Positions 9,283-18,410 of a stretch of DNA of 49,571 nucleotides are shown here, in pieces (position 1 is the first letter of the stretch; each line of letters starts with the position of its first letter). The position numbers and the translations under genes are program-made. The notes under the pieces were generated by a model. It was not told the DNA's origin. It saw only the letters and a list, made by a program, of their open reading frames with translations, and searched no databases. The stretch is from assembly GCA_014381825.1 (NCBI GenBank), contig JACNKX010000108.1:1-49571 (forward strand), in the 5' to 3' direction. Origin of the DNA: Planctomycetota bacterium (GTDB lineage: Bacteria; Planctomycetota; Planctomycetia; Pirellulales; Pirellulaceae).

Positions 9283-10407
9283 TCAAACGAACGCCGCGGC
9301 AACTGCGTTCGACAACCGCACGAGACGCCACGGTGCCTTCGACCGAATCGCGGTCGTCAGCAAGATGCAGAACCCATCTCGCTCCCGGTCCATCCAGACA
9401 GTGGTTCCCGTCGCGCCCGTGTGACCGAACACTTGTCGATTCAGGCAGTCGCCCCAGCTACCGTGATTGCCGGTGTGATTCATGCGCCAACCCAGCCCCC
9501 ACGGCTGCGTGCGCCGGGTTGCCTCCGGAAGCTCGGGATAGTCGTCCAGGCGGTTCGTTGTCATCATTTGGACAGTGCCCGGCGACAGAATCTGAACGCC
9601 TCCATATTCGCCACCCTTAAGTAACAGCTGGCAGATCACGGCAAAGTCCTCAGGCGAGCTGAACATCCCGCCCCATGGAACACCAAGCTCTTGCCAGTAT
9701 CGACTGTTCCAGCCGAAGTCGCTACCGGCTTGATACTCCGGAGTCTCAACACGAACCAGCCGCTTCCGTTCAAGTCCTCTTGAGCCTAACCCCGTCGATT
9801 GCAAACCAAGCGGTTCGAAGATCTCTTTCTTCAGGAACTCGTGAATCGTCAGCCCTGAAATCTGCTGTACCAACTCGGCGACGATCAGTGTCCCCATACT
9901 CTGATAGCTATGGTCCGTACCGGCTCGAAACAACGGCACCGTGTCGCGAATCGCTCCCCGAACGAACTTGGCGAGCGGCGCATGTTCACGACGCAATTCG
10001 GCGTTGTTCTCCAGCATGTCAGGAAGGCCGGATGTATGAGTAAACAGATGATGAACGCGAGTTTCTTCCTTATGGTGGGCGGCGAACTCGGGAATGTAGT
10101 CCGTAACCAGGTCGGTCAAGCCGAGTAAGCCGCGCTCGACAAGAATCATCGCGCCCATGTAGGTAATTGGTTTCGTGATCGACGCTAAAAGAAACATGCC
10201 ATCGTTGCGGATCGGTCCCGCATCCGCTTCAGGCCCTTGACGCCCGGAAAAATGCGGCTTGACTGTCTTCCCGCGTCGACCAACCAAAATAGCCCCGCCC
10301 GGAACTACGCCTTCACGAGTCCAGCTATCAAGCAGGTCGTAAGCGGCGTCGAGCTTCGTCGCGTCCAATCCGATCGCGTCGGGGGTTACTTGCGGCAAGT
10401 GTGCCAT
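9283..10407 (-). CDS. Serine beta-lactamase-like hydrolase
   Basis: Class C beta-lactamase/esterase-fold protein, about 374 residues. The catalytic S-x-x-K is in LLASITKPIT; the Y-x-S/N element is in HSYQSMG; FTHTSGLPD and the late GHTGATGT box complete the fold signature. An ATG ten codons upstream (10437) is possible, but AAGGAG stands 10 bases before the ATG at 10407, so I choose the latter. No signal peptide is seen, suggesting a cytoplasmic esterase or peptidase-like enzyme and not a secreted antibiotic-resistance enzyme. Its 3' end lies 150 bases before the nfnA start, and it is divergent from the LamG-DUF1549 gene. Confidence 0.88.
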   Translation of the reverse strand: MAHLPQVTPDAIGLDATKLDAAYDLLDSWTREGVVPGGAILVGRRGKTVKPHFSGRQGPEADAGPIRNDGMFLLASITKPITYMGAMILVERGLLGLTDLVTDYIPEFAAHHKEETRVHHLFTHTSGLPDMLENNAELRREHAPLAKFVRGAIRDTVPLFRAGTDHSYQSMGTLIVAELVQQISGLTIHEFLKKEIFEPLGLQSTGLGSRGLERKRLVRVETPEYQAGSDFGWNSRYWQELGVPWGGMFSSPEDFAVICQLLLKGGEYGGVQILSPGTVQMMTTNRLDDYPELPEATRRTQPWGLGWRMNHTGNHGSWGDCLNRQVFGHTGATGTTVWMDRERDGFCILLTTAIRSKAPWRLVRLSNAVAAAFV

Positions 10408-10573
10408 CGGTGTTTTCTCCTTTGTTGAGGCATTCATCCTAGAAACCTGCGATCCAGATCACAAGCGATTATCGCCATGCGTTCGCTATCTGGCACCGGG
10501 GACCGCGTTTGACTGAAGTCACTACCGGCGAGTATCTTACGATGTGAGGAATTACTTCAGGAGACTCCGATCT

Positions 10574-13500
10574 ATGCGATGGTTTGTAGGCATTTGTGGG
10601 CTCGCAATCGCGTTCTGTTCCTTTTCGACGAGCAACGCAGAAGGCGTTGCGCGGGCGAAGAGCTACTCCGCGTTAATTCATGAAGATGGCCCGGTCGCAC
10701 ATTGGAGCTTCGACGAATCAGAGGGAAAGAAGACGAATGCCACATCGAGTGGCAAGGGGGCGTTGGCCGGTCAATTGGAAGGTAAGGCATCGCTCGGAAA
10801 TCCTGGCCCAACCGGCAAAGAGTATCCGCTATTCGGCGACGCGAACCGGGCGCTGACTCTAGTCGGCGCAAAGAATCTTGTACGGGTCCACGATCCGGGC
10901 GACGACAGCTTGCTAGATTTCGCGAACGGCGAAGCTATCACGATCGAAGCGTGGGTCAATCCTTCGACGATCAGCGATAACCAGCAAGTGTATATCATCG
11001 GAAAGGGCCGCACACAAAACAAAGGGTTCCCGGCTGACAACCAGAACTACGCATTGAGATTGCGCGGCATCGGCGGCACGGCACGTGTGAGTTTCCTGTT
11101 TCGCAAAGCAACGACGGAAACCAGCCCACAAGCATTTCATCGCTGGAACTCAGACACGGGCTTTCTCGTCGATGGCACCTGGCATCACGTTGCGATCGTC
11201 TATGAGTTCGGCAAACCTGAGAATGTTCGCTCGTACGTAGACGGCCAACTGTCCGCGGGTTCGTGGGATATGGGCGGCCCGACAACCGATCCGCCGGTTG
11301 TTGACAATGACGACGTCTGGATCGGCGCGTCGATGGGGGGAAGCCTCGGCAGCACACTTGTTGGACGCATCGACGAAATCGCGATCTATCGCAAAGCTCT
11401 CGACGACAAGCGGCTGCGTGACCGCTACCAAGCCATTAAGCCCGACCCGGTTGAGGCGGAGTTCACGGCGGCGGCCGACTTGCCGGCTGGTACGATCGTG
11501 ACGCAATTGTTCGAGAAGCTGCCTGAAGGCGCGGCCTGGTTGCTCAAACAAAACACACCTGTGTTCGAGTACACGCAACCGTCGCTTGCCTTCGTCGGCT
11601 TTCCAAAGAAGTACACGTCAACAGGCGTAATCGATGATCGATCGAATCCCTTCTTAATGCGAGCGCGAACACGGCGCGTCGTTTCGAAAGCCGAAGCAGG
11701 CGAGTATCAGCTTCTTGTAAGGGCGAAGAACGCGGCGAAGTTGTACGTCGACGGAAAGCTTGTCCTGCAAATCGGTGCCACGAGCAGAAACGCGAGCGGT
11801 CACGAGGCGGTCCCTGAGCTGGAAGAATCGGAACACTCCGACTTGCGAGAATTACCGCCTGGATGCCAAGAGCAATTCACCAGGATCAAGCTTACCGAAG
11901 GTGAGCATGTCATACGATTCGATGCGATGGTCGGAGGCAGTGGGCTACGGCTGGAATTGGACGAAGTGTGTGTCGCGATCGCAAAGTCAGGCGAATCGTT
12001 CACGTTGTTGTCGGCCGATGGCGTGCCAACGATTCCGTTGACCGAAGATGCTTGGAGCACGCATCGCGACGAACTTCGCAACCAGCTCGCATCGATCGAT
12101 CGCGAGAATCGAGAACTGGCGGCACGAGATTGGAAACAATACTGGGATCGTCGCCACACCTCCGCTCGCGAAATAGCCGAACAAAAGTCTGAGACGCCGG
12201 TCCCGAAGTTACCGTCAGGCATGCCGGCCCAAAACGAAATCGACCACTTCATCGCGGCGCGTTTCGCGAAGGAAAACGTTTCGCACGCTGAGTTGACGAA
12301 TGACTACGCGTTCCTGCGACGCGTTACCCTTGATACGGTTGGAGTCGTCCCTTCACGGCAAGAGCTGGCGACTTTCCTTGCGGACACGAGTGGGGACCGG
12401 CGCAGTCGGGTCATCGATCGCTTGCTTGATGATCCACGTTGGGCGGACCATTGGGTTGGCTATTGGCAGGACGTACTCGCTGAAAATCCGGGCATCCTGA
12501 AGCCCAAGCTGAATAATACCGGCCCGTTTCGCTGGTGGATCTACGAGTCGTTTCTCGACAACAAACCTATGGATCGCTTTGTAACCGAACTCGTGCTGAT
12601 GGAAGGGAGTAAGTACTACGGTGGCCCTGCAGGCTTCGCGATGGCGACACAGAATGATGTGCCCTTCGCGGCCAAGGCACACGTGCTGGGCAAAGCCTTT
12701 CTCGCAATGGATATGACCTGTGCTCGTTGTCACGACGCGCCCTATCATCCTTTCAAGCAACAGGAACTCTTCAGCCTTGCCGCCATGCTGGAGCGCAAGA
12801 CGATCACGCTGCCAAAGACAAGCACGGTGCCGTTGAGTGAAGGCGCACGCAAACCTCACGTCGATATTTCCCTGAAGCCGGGAGACAAGATCGATCCAAC
12901 GTGGCCGTTTGCCACCGCTGAGTTGACGTCGGATTCACCTGAGTATTTCCGTAAGCAAGACGACACTCGCGAGCAACTTGCCGCGGCGATAACGTCGTCG
13001 CACGATGATCGCTTCTCCAAAGTGATGGTGAACCGTCTCTGGCGGCGTTACCTGGGTCGTGGCTTGATCGAACCGGTTGATGATTGGAAATCGGTCGAAG
13101 ATGCAGCATCGCATCCCGATTTGCTTCTTTATCTGTCCAGACAAATGATTCTCAGCGGCTACGACTTGAAACACGTCGCACGTCTGATTCTGAATTCACA
13201 CACTTACCAGCGGCAGATTAAAAGCTCCTCGGACGATACACCTAAGTTGTTTGCGTCGCCCGTCCGTCGGCGAATGTCGGCCGAGCAAGTCGTCGATTCG
13301 TTGTTCGCTGCTTCCGGCAAGCAGATTCGGGCTGAACAGTTGACACTCGACCCCGAGGCGCGGCGCCCGGTCGACACGTTCTTAAATCTGGGTGCCCCGA
13401 CCCGAGCGTGGCAGTTCACTTCTCTTTCGAACGAGCGCGACCGCCCTGCACTCGCGTTACCGATGTCGCAAAGTGTCATTGACCTGCTGTTGGCCTATGG

Positions 13501-13984
13501 CTGGCGCGACTCGCGGCCCAATCCGCTGACCGTACGAGATCAATCGCCGACGGTTCTTCAGCCCTTGGCGCTCGCCAACGGCGTGATCGGCGCGCGAGCG
13601 GTACGTTTGTCAGATGATAGTGCGATCACGCGGCTATGCCTCGATGCAACATCTCCTACGGCATTGATCGAGGTGATCACGATGCAAGTGCTGTCGCGAA
13701 AGCCAACCAGCGACGAACAACGGTCATTCCTGAACATGATCGAGAAAGGATTTGCCTCGCGAGTGCTGGACGCTAAGCCGCAAACTCGTGCAAAGAAGCG
13801 ACGCAATACGGTCTCTTGGTCGAACCACCTCAGTCCCAAAGCCACGAAGATCAAGCAGGAAATGGAACGCGAAGTCCAAGCCGGTGATCCGCCGACAGCA
13901 CGACTCGTGACGGATTGGCGAGAGCGAATGGAAGATGTCGTGTGGGTGCTGTTCAATTCACCTGAATTTGTGTTCATCCCGTAG
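10574..13984 (+). CDS. LamG-DUF1549-DUF1553 secreted protein
   Basis: About 1,136 residues. A GTG 30 bases upstream (10544) is in frame, but AGGAG at 10559-10563 and a clean signal peptide (MRWFVGICGLAIAFCSFSTSNA) favour the ATG at 10574. Domains: LamG-type concanavalin-like lectin (about 40-280; VAHWSFDESEG, GEAITIEAWVNPSTI, WHHVAIVY, GRIDEIAIYRKAL); a beta-rich segment with AKLYVDGKLVLQIG that resembles a PA14/carbohydrate-binding region (about 380-480); DUF1549 (about 560-770) with the haem-like motif CARCHDAPYHPF; DUF1553 (about 820-1120) with MVNRLWRRYLG. The usual N-terminal PSCyt1 haem domain is absent and replaced by LamG. The next gene is its DUF1501 partner. Confidence 0.9.
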   Translation: MRWFVGICGLAIAFCSFSTSNAEGVARAKSYSALIHEDGPVAHWSFDESEGKKTNATSSGKGALAGQLEGKASLGNPGPTGKEYPLFGDANRALTLVGAKNLVRVHDPGDDSLLDFANGEAITIEAWVNPSTISDNQQVYIIGKGRTQNKGFPADNQNYALRLRGIGGTARVSFLFRKATTETSPQAFHRWNSDTGFLVDGTWHHVAIVYEFGKPENVRSYVDGQLSAGSWDMGGPTTDPPVVDNDDVWIGASMGGSLGSTLVGRIDEIAIYRKALDDKRLRDRYQAIKPDPVEAEFTAAADLPAGTIVTQLFEKLPEGAAWLLKQNTPVFEYTQPSLAFVGFPKKYTSTGVIDDRSNPFLMRARTRRVVSKAEAGEYQLLVRAKNAAKLYVDGKLVLQIGATSRNASGHEAVPELEESEHSDLRELPPGCQEQFTRIKLTEGEHVIRFDAMVGGSGLRLELDEVCVAIAKSGESFTLLSADGVPTIPLTEDAWSTHRDELRNQLASIDRENRELAARDWKQYWDRRHTSAREIAEQKSETPVPKLPSGMPAQNEIDHFIAARFAKENVSHAELTNDYAFLRRVTLDTVGVVPSRQELATFLADTSGDRRSRVIDRLLDDPRWADHWVGYWQDVLAENPGILKPKLNNTGPFRWWIYESFLDNKPMDRFVTELVLMEGSKYYGGPAGFAMATQNDVPFAAKAHVLGKAFLAMDMTCARCHDAPYHPFKQQELFSLAAMLERKTITLPKTSTVPLSEGARKPHVDISLKPGDKIDPTWPFATAELTSDSPEYFRKQDDTREQLAAAITSSHDDRFSKVMVNRLWRRYLGRGLIEPVDDWKSVEDAASHPDLLLYLSRQMILSGYDLKHVARLILNSHTYQRQIKSSSDDTPKLFASPVRRRMSAEQVVDSLFAASGKQIRAEQLTLDPEARRPVDTFLNLGAPTRAWQFTSLSNERDRPALALPMSQSVIDLLLAYGWRDSRPNPLTVRDQSPTVLQPLALANGVIGARAVRLSDDSAITRLCLDATSPTALIEVITMQVLSRKPTSDEQRSFLNMIEKGFASRVLDAKPQTRAKKRRNTVSWSNHLSPKATKIKQEMEREVQAGDPPTARLVTDWRERMEDVVWVLFNSPEFVFIP

Positions 13985-14060
13985 TGCTCCACGTTGAACG
14001 GCAAGAACTTGCTCTAGATTCTTTAAATCTCGTGATCGTAGTCGTATAAGAACAATAACC

Positions 14061-15374
14061 ATGAAGCACATACCTACTCGGCGGAACTTTCTACAAGCCA
14101 CCGGAACATCCGTCGCGGCTGGCGTTCTTGCCAGGGCCTCGGCGGGGCCACTCTTGGGCAAGGACTCCCCAGCGAAGCCGATACAAAAAGCGACGGTCGA
14201 TAGTTGCATCTTCCTTTGGCTCGGTGGTGGTGCTTGCCACATTGATACTTGGGATCCGAAGGTAAAAGGCGATGCGAAGGCGAAGAAGCCGGGGTCCTAT
14301 TACGATGCGATCTCGACGGCGATCGATGGCGTAAACGTTTGCGAACACCTGCCGCGGATGGCCCAACTGCTGGACCGCGCGGTTGTCATGCGGACCTGTC
14401 ATCACGATGTGATCGATGAACACGCGGCAGCCGTCAACCGCGTGCATGTTGGTCGGCCTCCGACAGGTACAACTGTTTATCCTTCGATCGGCGCCGTGAC
14501 CTCGCATGAACTTGGTGCACGTGGCGAGGGTGTTCCTGCCTATGTCGTCATGGGCTATCCGAGCGCGAGTCGTGGGCCAGGCTTTCTAGGAGCCAAGCAC
14601 AGCTATCTGTATTTGACAGAGACGGAACTCGGGCCAGCAGGATTGAATCGGCCTAGCGACGTGACAGAACAGCGTCAACAACGTCGCGAGACTCTGTTGG
14701 CGGATGTTCGTCGTGAGTACCTCGCTCGCAATCCCGGCCAGCGCAGATTGGAAGAGTATGCCACGACCAGCGTAGAAGGCCTCAAGCTCGCCGGTCCAAA
14801 GTTTATGAATGTATTCGACCTGAACAGCGAGGCCGATTCAGTTCGAGAAGCTTACGGCGGCGAGTTTGGCCAGCGTTGTCTGTTGGCTCGAAGGCTGGTC
14901 CAGGAAGGCGTCCGATTTGTTGAAGTCTCTTTCAATCTGAACTTCATTAATGGGACTGGATGGGACACACACAACGCAGGACAACTCAATCAGCACATCA
15001 TGATCGAACAACTCGATCAAGCGCTCGCGTCATTAATCGAGGATCTCGAACGACAACAGCGACTTGACAAAACGTTGGTCGTCGTCGCGACAGAATTCGG
15101 CCGACCGCCTGGATTCGACGGAGGAGGCGGTCGTGGGCATTACAGCAAAGCATTCAGCATGGTACTCGCCGGTGGTGGCTTGAAAACGGGCCAAGCCATC
15201 GGAACAACTGACGAGTTAGGCGAGAAGATCCTTGATACGCCTGTCTCGATTCCTGATTTCCACGCAACGATTTATCAAGCGATGGGAATCGATCCGGCCA
15301 AAGAATTGTACGACGGCGATCGACCCGTGCCGATTACGGACAAGGGAAAGCCGGTTGCCAAATGCTTCGGATAA
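14061..15374 (+). CDS. DUF1501 domain protein, Tat-exported
   Basis: 437 residues. The leader TRRNFLQATGTSVAAGVLA is a twin-arginine signal. DUF1501 landmarks follow: FLWLGGGACHIDTWDPK, the HHDVIDEHAA block, WDTHNAGQLNQH and VVVATEFGRPPGFDGGGGR. It starts 76 bases after the LamG-DUF1549-DUF1553 gene on the same strand and is very probably co-transcribed with it. Function is inferred only from the conserved pairing of DUF1501 with DUF1549/DUF1553 proteins in planctomycetes. Its stop codon lies 15 bases from that of another DUF1501 gene on the opposite strand. Confidence 0.92.
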   Translation: MKHIPTRRNFLQATGTSVAAGVLARASAGPLLGKDSPAKPIQKATVDSCIFLWLGGGACHIDTWDPKVKGDAKAKKPGSYYDAISTAIDGVNVCEHLPRMAQLLDRAVVMRTCHHDVIDEHAAAVNRVHVGRPPTGTTVYPSIGAVTSHELGARGEGVPAYVVMGYPSASRGPGFLGAKHSYLYLTETELGPAGLNRPSDVTEQRQQRRETLLADVRREYLARNPGQRRLEEYATTSVEGLKLAGPKFMNVFDLNSEADSVREAYGGEFGQRCLLARRLVQEGVRFVEVSFNLNFINGTGWDTHNAGQLNQHIMIEQLDQALASLIEDLERQQRLDKTLVVVATEFGRPPGFDGGGGRGHYSKAFSMVLAGGGLKTGQAIGTTDELGEKILDTPVSIPDFHATIYQAMGIDPAKELYDGDRPVPITDKGKPVAKCFG

Positions 15375-15389
15375 TCGCCAAGCGCTGGA

Positions 15390-16730
15390 TCAACACAACT
15401 GCCGAATCGGCGTGGGGTCACTAACGAGATGCGCCGGTCGACCTTGAGGTGTGTAAAGAACTTTGTCGGGGTCGATGCCGAGCTTGGTGTAAACCGTTGA
15501 AACAAAGTTCTCTGGCGCGAGAACATTCTCGCTGGCCGAGTGACCTGTGCGATCAGTGGCTCCAACGACTGTACCGCCAGGCGTACCTCCACCTGCCATC
15601 AGCACTGACATTGCGTTGGCCCAATGATCGCGACCAGGTTGCGTTTGCCCTGACAATGTTGAGATCTTTGGCGTACGACCGAATTCACCTAGCGCGAGGA
15701 CCAGCGTCGATTCCAGCAGGCCGCGTTCCTCCAAATCGCTGATCAATGTGGCGACCGTCGAATCCCAATCAGGAAGACGTTTGCCGAGATTGCCGAATAG
15801 ATTCGAATGACTATCCCAACCACCGTCGTAAACCGTCACGAAGGGGACGCCCGCTTCGACGAGCCGACGGCTGAGCAAGCATCGCTGGCCAAACGAATTG
15901 CGACCGTAAGCGTCGCGGACCTTGTCGTTCTCGCGGCTTACGTCAAATGCCGCTTGAGCGTCTTTCGACAGCACAAGGTCATAGCCTTGACGATAGTAGG
16001 TATCGAGCGCCGTCACTGGATCGCCAGCAGCTTCTTCGTTGATCCGTTTCATGCGATCAACCATCGAACGCAAATCGGTACGACGGTTGAATCGATCACC
16101 CAGTAGATCCTTCGGAACGGCAACATCACGAACTCGGAAGTTGTCTCGATTCGGATCGTCGCTGACTACGAAAGGAGCATACTGTGCTCCGAGGAAGTTC
16201 GGCCCACCCGAACGTGACATTTGTGGCATCGAAAAGTAAGAGGGCAGGGCGCTCTTACCACCCAGCTCGTGTGACGCGACACTTCCCATGCTGGGATGAA
16301 AGCTGACGAAGGCACCGCACCCAACCGGGATTCGCGGTGGCGCACCGGTCATCATGTAGTGATTGCCAGCACCGTGATTGCCTTGGTTGTGGCGGATCGA
16401 ACGGATCATCGCGAACTTGTCGAAACTTGAGGCGAGCTTCGACATGTGTTCCGAAAAATGAACTCCCGGAACATTGGTCGCTATCGTGCCAAAGTCACCG
16501 CGAATCTCGGTCGGCGCATCGGGCTTGGGATCAAACGTTTCAAAGTGTGTTGGGCCGCCATCCATCCAGATCAAGATGCATGACTTTGCTGGTGCTTCGC
16601 GCGTGCCTTGCTGGGCCGCCGAGCCTCGGAGGCGGAGTGCGTCGACAAGTCCACCACCGATGATCGTCCCGAGGCCGAGCCGCAAGCAGTCTCGCCGAGT
16701 CGCACCTTCGCAGTTCTTCCTAAAGTTCAT
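15390..16730 (-). CDS. DUF1501 domain protein, solitary
   Basis: About 446 residues from the ATG at 16730; a GTG seven codons upstream (16751) is also in frame but adds nothing to the leader. The N-terminus ATRRDCLRLGLGTIIGGGL is a twin-arginine-type signal. Body motifs: IWMDGGPTHFETFDPKP, HNQGNHGAGNHYM, YDGGWDSHSNLFG, LALGEFGRTPKI and GRDHWANAMSVLMAGGG. Unlike the other DUF1501/DUF1552 genes here, it has no adjacent haem-motif partner on its own strand; its usual partner may be elsewhere. It converges on the 14061-15374 DUF1501 gene. The two proteins are clearly diverged, so this is not a recent duplication. Confidence 0.92.
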   Translation of the reverse strand: MNFRKNCEGATRRDCLRLGLGTIIGGGLVDALRLRGSAAQQGTREAPAKSCILIWMDGGPTHFETFDPKPDAPTEIRGDFGTIATNVPGVHFSEHMSKLASSFDKFAMIRSIRHNQGNHGAGNHYMMTGAPPRIPVGCGAFVSFHPSMGSVASHELGGKSALPSYFSMPQMSRSGGPNFLGAQYAPFVVSDDPNRDNFRVRDVAVPKDLLGDRFNRRTDLRSMVDRMKRINEEAAGDPVTALDTYYRQGYDLVLSKDAQAAFDVSRENDKVRDAYGRNSFGQRCLLSRRLVEAGVPFVTVYDGGWDSHSNLFGNLGKRLPDWDSTVATLISDLEERGLLESTLVLALGEFGRTPKISTLSGQTQPGRDHWANAMSVLMAGGGTPGGTVVGATDRTGHSASENVLAPENFVSTVYTKLGIDPDKVLYTPQGRPAHLVSDPTPIRQLC

Positions 16731-16938
16731 ACTAAGTTCGCCTGAGTTCACGAGTGATATCCCTGCTACTCAAATTCGACGCACGCCATTGCGATAGATC
16801 AGTGATTATAGATATGTTGCGATCTTGATGCCAGACTTAACGCCAATTGCCTTGTCGGTTGTCGAGTTTTCACCCGCTCGAAGCGTGTGCGTGGTAGAAT
16901 CAGTTTTTCTTTCCCAACTCCGCAAGTCGTTAGATTAC

Positions 16939-17322
16939 ATGGACATCCGCCGCCACATCATGGGACTGTTCGGCATCGCCTTCCTCGTTGGTGGCATCAG
17001 TTTGCTGCTGATTAAGGGAACGAACGATAGCCAGTGGAGCATGTTCGCGAGCATCTGCATGCGTGTCGGGCTGATGCTGGGAGCGATCTGGCTAGCATTC
17101 CCGCAGGTCGTCGGTTTGGCGAAGCGGTTCCCGCCTTGGATGATGGCAACCGTCGCAGTTTGCGGGCTTATCGTCGCGGCTCGACGGGAAATGATCGTTT
17201 ATTTGGCACCTGTGGTCGCAGTGATCGCTTTTCTGCAATTTGTCGGATGGCTGTTCAAGCCGTTACCTACACCCAAGCCAAAGCGACAAGCAAAAACGGC
17301 GACGAAGAACGATCAATCGTAG
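16939..17322 (+). CDS. Small integral membrane protein, unknown
   Basis: About 127 residues starting MDIRRHIMGLFG. The open frame extends upstream to 16825, but that part is not protein-like. Four hydrophobic segments are visible (GLFGIAFLVGGISLLLI; VGLMLGAIWLAFPQVVGL; MMATVAVCGLIVAA; LAPVVAVIAFLQFVGWLF), followed by a basic C-terminal tail rich in Lys, Thr and Pro. No family is recognised. It stands alone between divergent and convergent minus-strand genes, with a weak ribosome site. Confidence 0.7.
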   Translation: MDIRRHIMGLFGIAFLVGGISLLLIKGTNDSQWSMFASICMRVGLMLGAIWLAFPQVVGLAKRFPPWMMATVAVCGLIVAARREMIVYLAPVVAVIAFLQFVGWLFKPLPTPKPKRQAKTATKNDQS

Positions 17323-17346
17323 CAAAAGCCGTGAGACATCAGAAAC

Positions 17347-17366
17347 CAGAACTCTCACGAGTTCTG
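17347..17366 (-). terminator. Hairpin between convergent genes
   Basis: A perfect 8-bp stem CAGAACTC / GAGTTCTG with a 4-base loop lies between the ends of the small membrane protein gene and the isomerase gene. On the minus strand it is followed by GGTTTCTG, so it probably ends the isomerase transcript; it may also act on the plus strand. Confidence 0.6.
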
Positions 17367-17378
17367 CTACTGGCAGCG

Positions 17379-18221
17379 TTAACCGATCTTCTGCTTCAGC
17401 TCCGTCAACAAATTGCTCGCGTGGCTGATCTCGGCCTTTTGCCGATCCGGTTCTTGTGGGATCTCGCGTTCGATCGTTAACGGTCCTGTGTAGCCGATCT
17501 CGTCGAGCGTGCGGAGATAGTTCTCGATGCCAACGGCACCTTCGCCAAGCGGCACTTCCGCGCCCCACTCTTCGCCCGGTTTGTCCGCCCATGTGCCGTC
17601 CTTACAGTGAATACTGCGAACGTATTTGCCGACTTTTTTCAGCGCTTCAATCGGTTCACCCGTTCCGTAAAGGATCATGTTCGCCGGATCAAAATTGATG
17701 AATAGGTTGTCGCATCCGACATCGTCGATGAATTGCAACAACCCGTCGGCGGATTCTTGACCAGTTTCGAGATGTACGTTTTGGCCGTTCGATCTACAGT
17801 GGTCACACAGCTCGCGAGTCACGGCCAAGACTTCGCCATACAAAGGATCATTCGTATCGTGTGGCACAAAACCCAAGTGCAAACCGACGACGCTGCATTT
17901 CAACATCTTGGCAAAGTCGGCAATCTCCTTCATCTCTTGCGTTCGTGCCAATCGCGTCTCCGGCGGAACTAGGCCCACGGTCTTTGAGACGGTTGGAATG
18001 TCGGCGTAGCTTTCGCCTTCAAAGCCTCCAAAGACGCAAGTCAACTCGATCCCCAGTTCTTCTAATCGGGCGAGGAACTTGTCGGCGTTCTCTTGCGTAC
18101 GCGTCTCTTTGGCAGGGGCGTGCAATTGAATCGTGGGAATCCCCAGTTCGTGAGCGACTTCGAGTTTCACACCAAGTCCCGCATCAACGCTTGTGAACAC
18201 ACCAATCGGCCACTTTTCCAT
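17379..18221 (-). CDS. Sugar phosphate isomerase/epimerase (AP endonuclease 2-like TIM barrel)
   Basis: 280 residues. The start at 18221 has AGGAG 8 bases upstream; a GTG directly before it is also in frame. Xylose-isomerase-like TIM-barrel landmarks: ELGIPTIQLHAPAKE, CSVVGLHLGFVPHD, NVHLETGQESADGLLQFID, INFDPANMILYGTGEPI, VRSIHCKDGTW, and the C-terminal GYTGPLTIEREI. The Glu, Asp, His and Glu ligands expected for the divalent metal are all in these strands. The substrate is unknown. Such enzymes often sit beside Gfo/Idh/MocA oxidoreductases in sugar or inositol catabolism, and one lies just upstream on the same strand. Confidence 0.88.
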   Translation of the reverse strand: MEKWPIGVFTSVDAGLGVKLEVAHELGIPTIQLHAPAKETRTQENADKFLARLEELGIELTCVFGGFEGESYADIPTVSKTVGLVPPETRLARTQEMKEIADFAKMLKCSVVGLHLGFVPHDTNDPLYGEVLAVTRELCDHCRSNGQNVHLETGQESADGLLQFIDDVGCDNLFINFDPANMILYGTGEPIEALKKVGKYVRSIHCKDGTWADKPGEEWGAEVPLGEGAVGIENYLRTLDEIGYTGPLTIEREIPQEPDRQKAEISHASNLLTELKQKIG

Positions 18222-18350
18222 CACTGCATCTCCTGTCTTGAACGTAAGCAGTTGCTAGCTCAACGAGCAATCGTGGCGTCTATCGTACACAGGAGCCGAG
18301 TCGCTGCCCACCCGATGGGACGCCTCGGCGGTGAGTCGTCAAGAAACGCG

Positions 18351-18381
18351 ACAGCCCGCGGTCAAATCGGCCTCGGGCTGT
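18351..18381 (-). terminator. Hairpin after the Gfo/Idh gene
   Basis: ACAGCCCG pairs perfectly with CGGGCTGT across a loop that adds two further G-C pairs. It lies 30 bases past the stop of the Gfo/Idh gene; on the minus strand CGCGTTTCTTG follows. This is a probable intrinsic terminator with a short T-tract. Confidence 0.55.
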
Positions 18382-18410
18382 GCAAATCGTTGAGATGACG
18401 AACTCTTCTG

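Noticed and set aside
9283-10407. Antibiotic-resistance beta-lactamase
   Set aside because: No signal peptide and the motif context fits the broad serine hydrolase/esterase group, so a resistance role is not supported.
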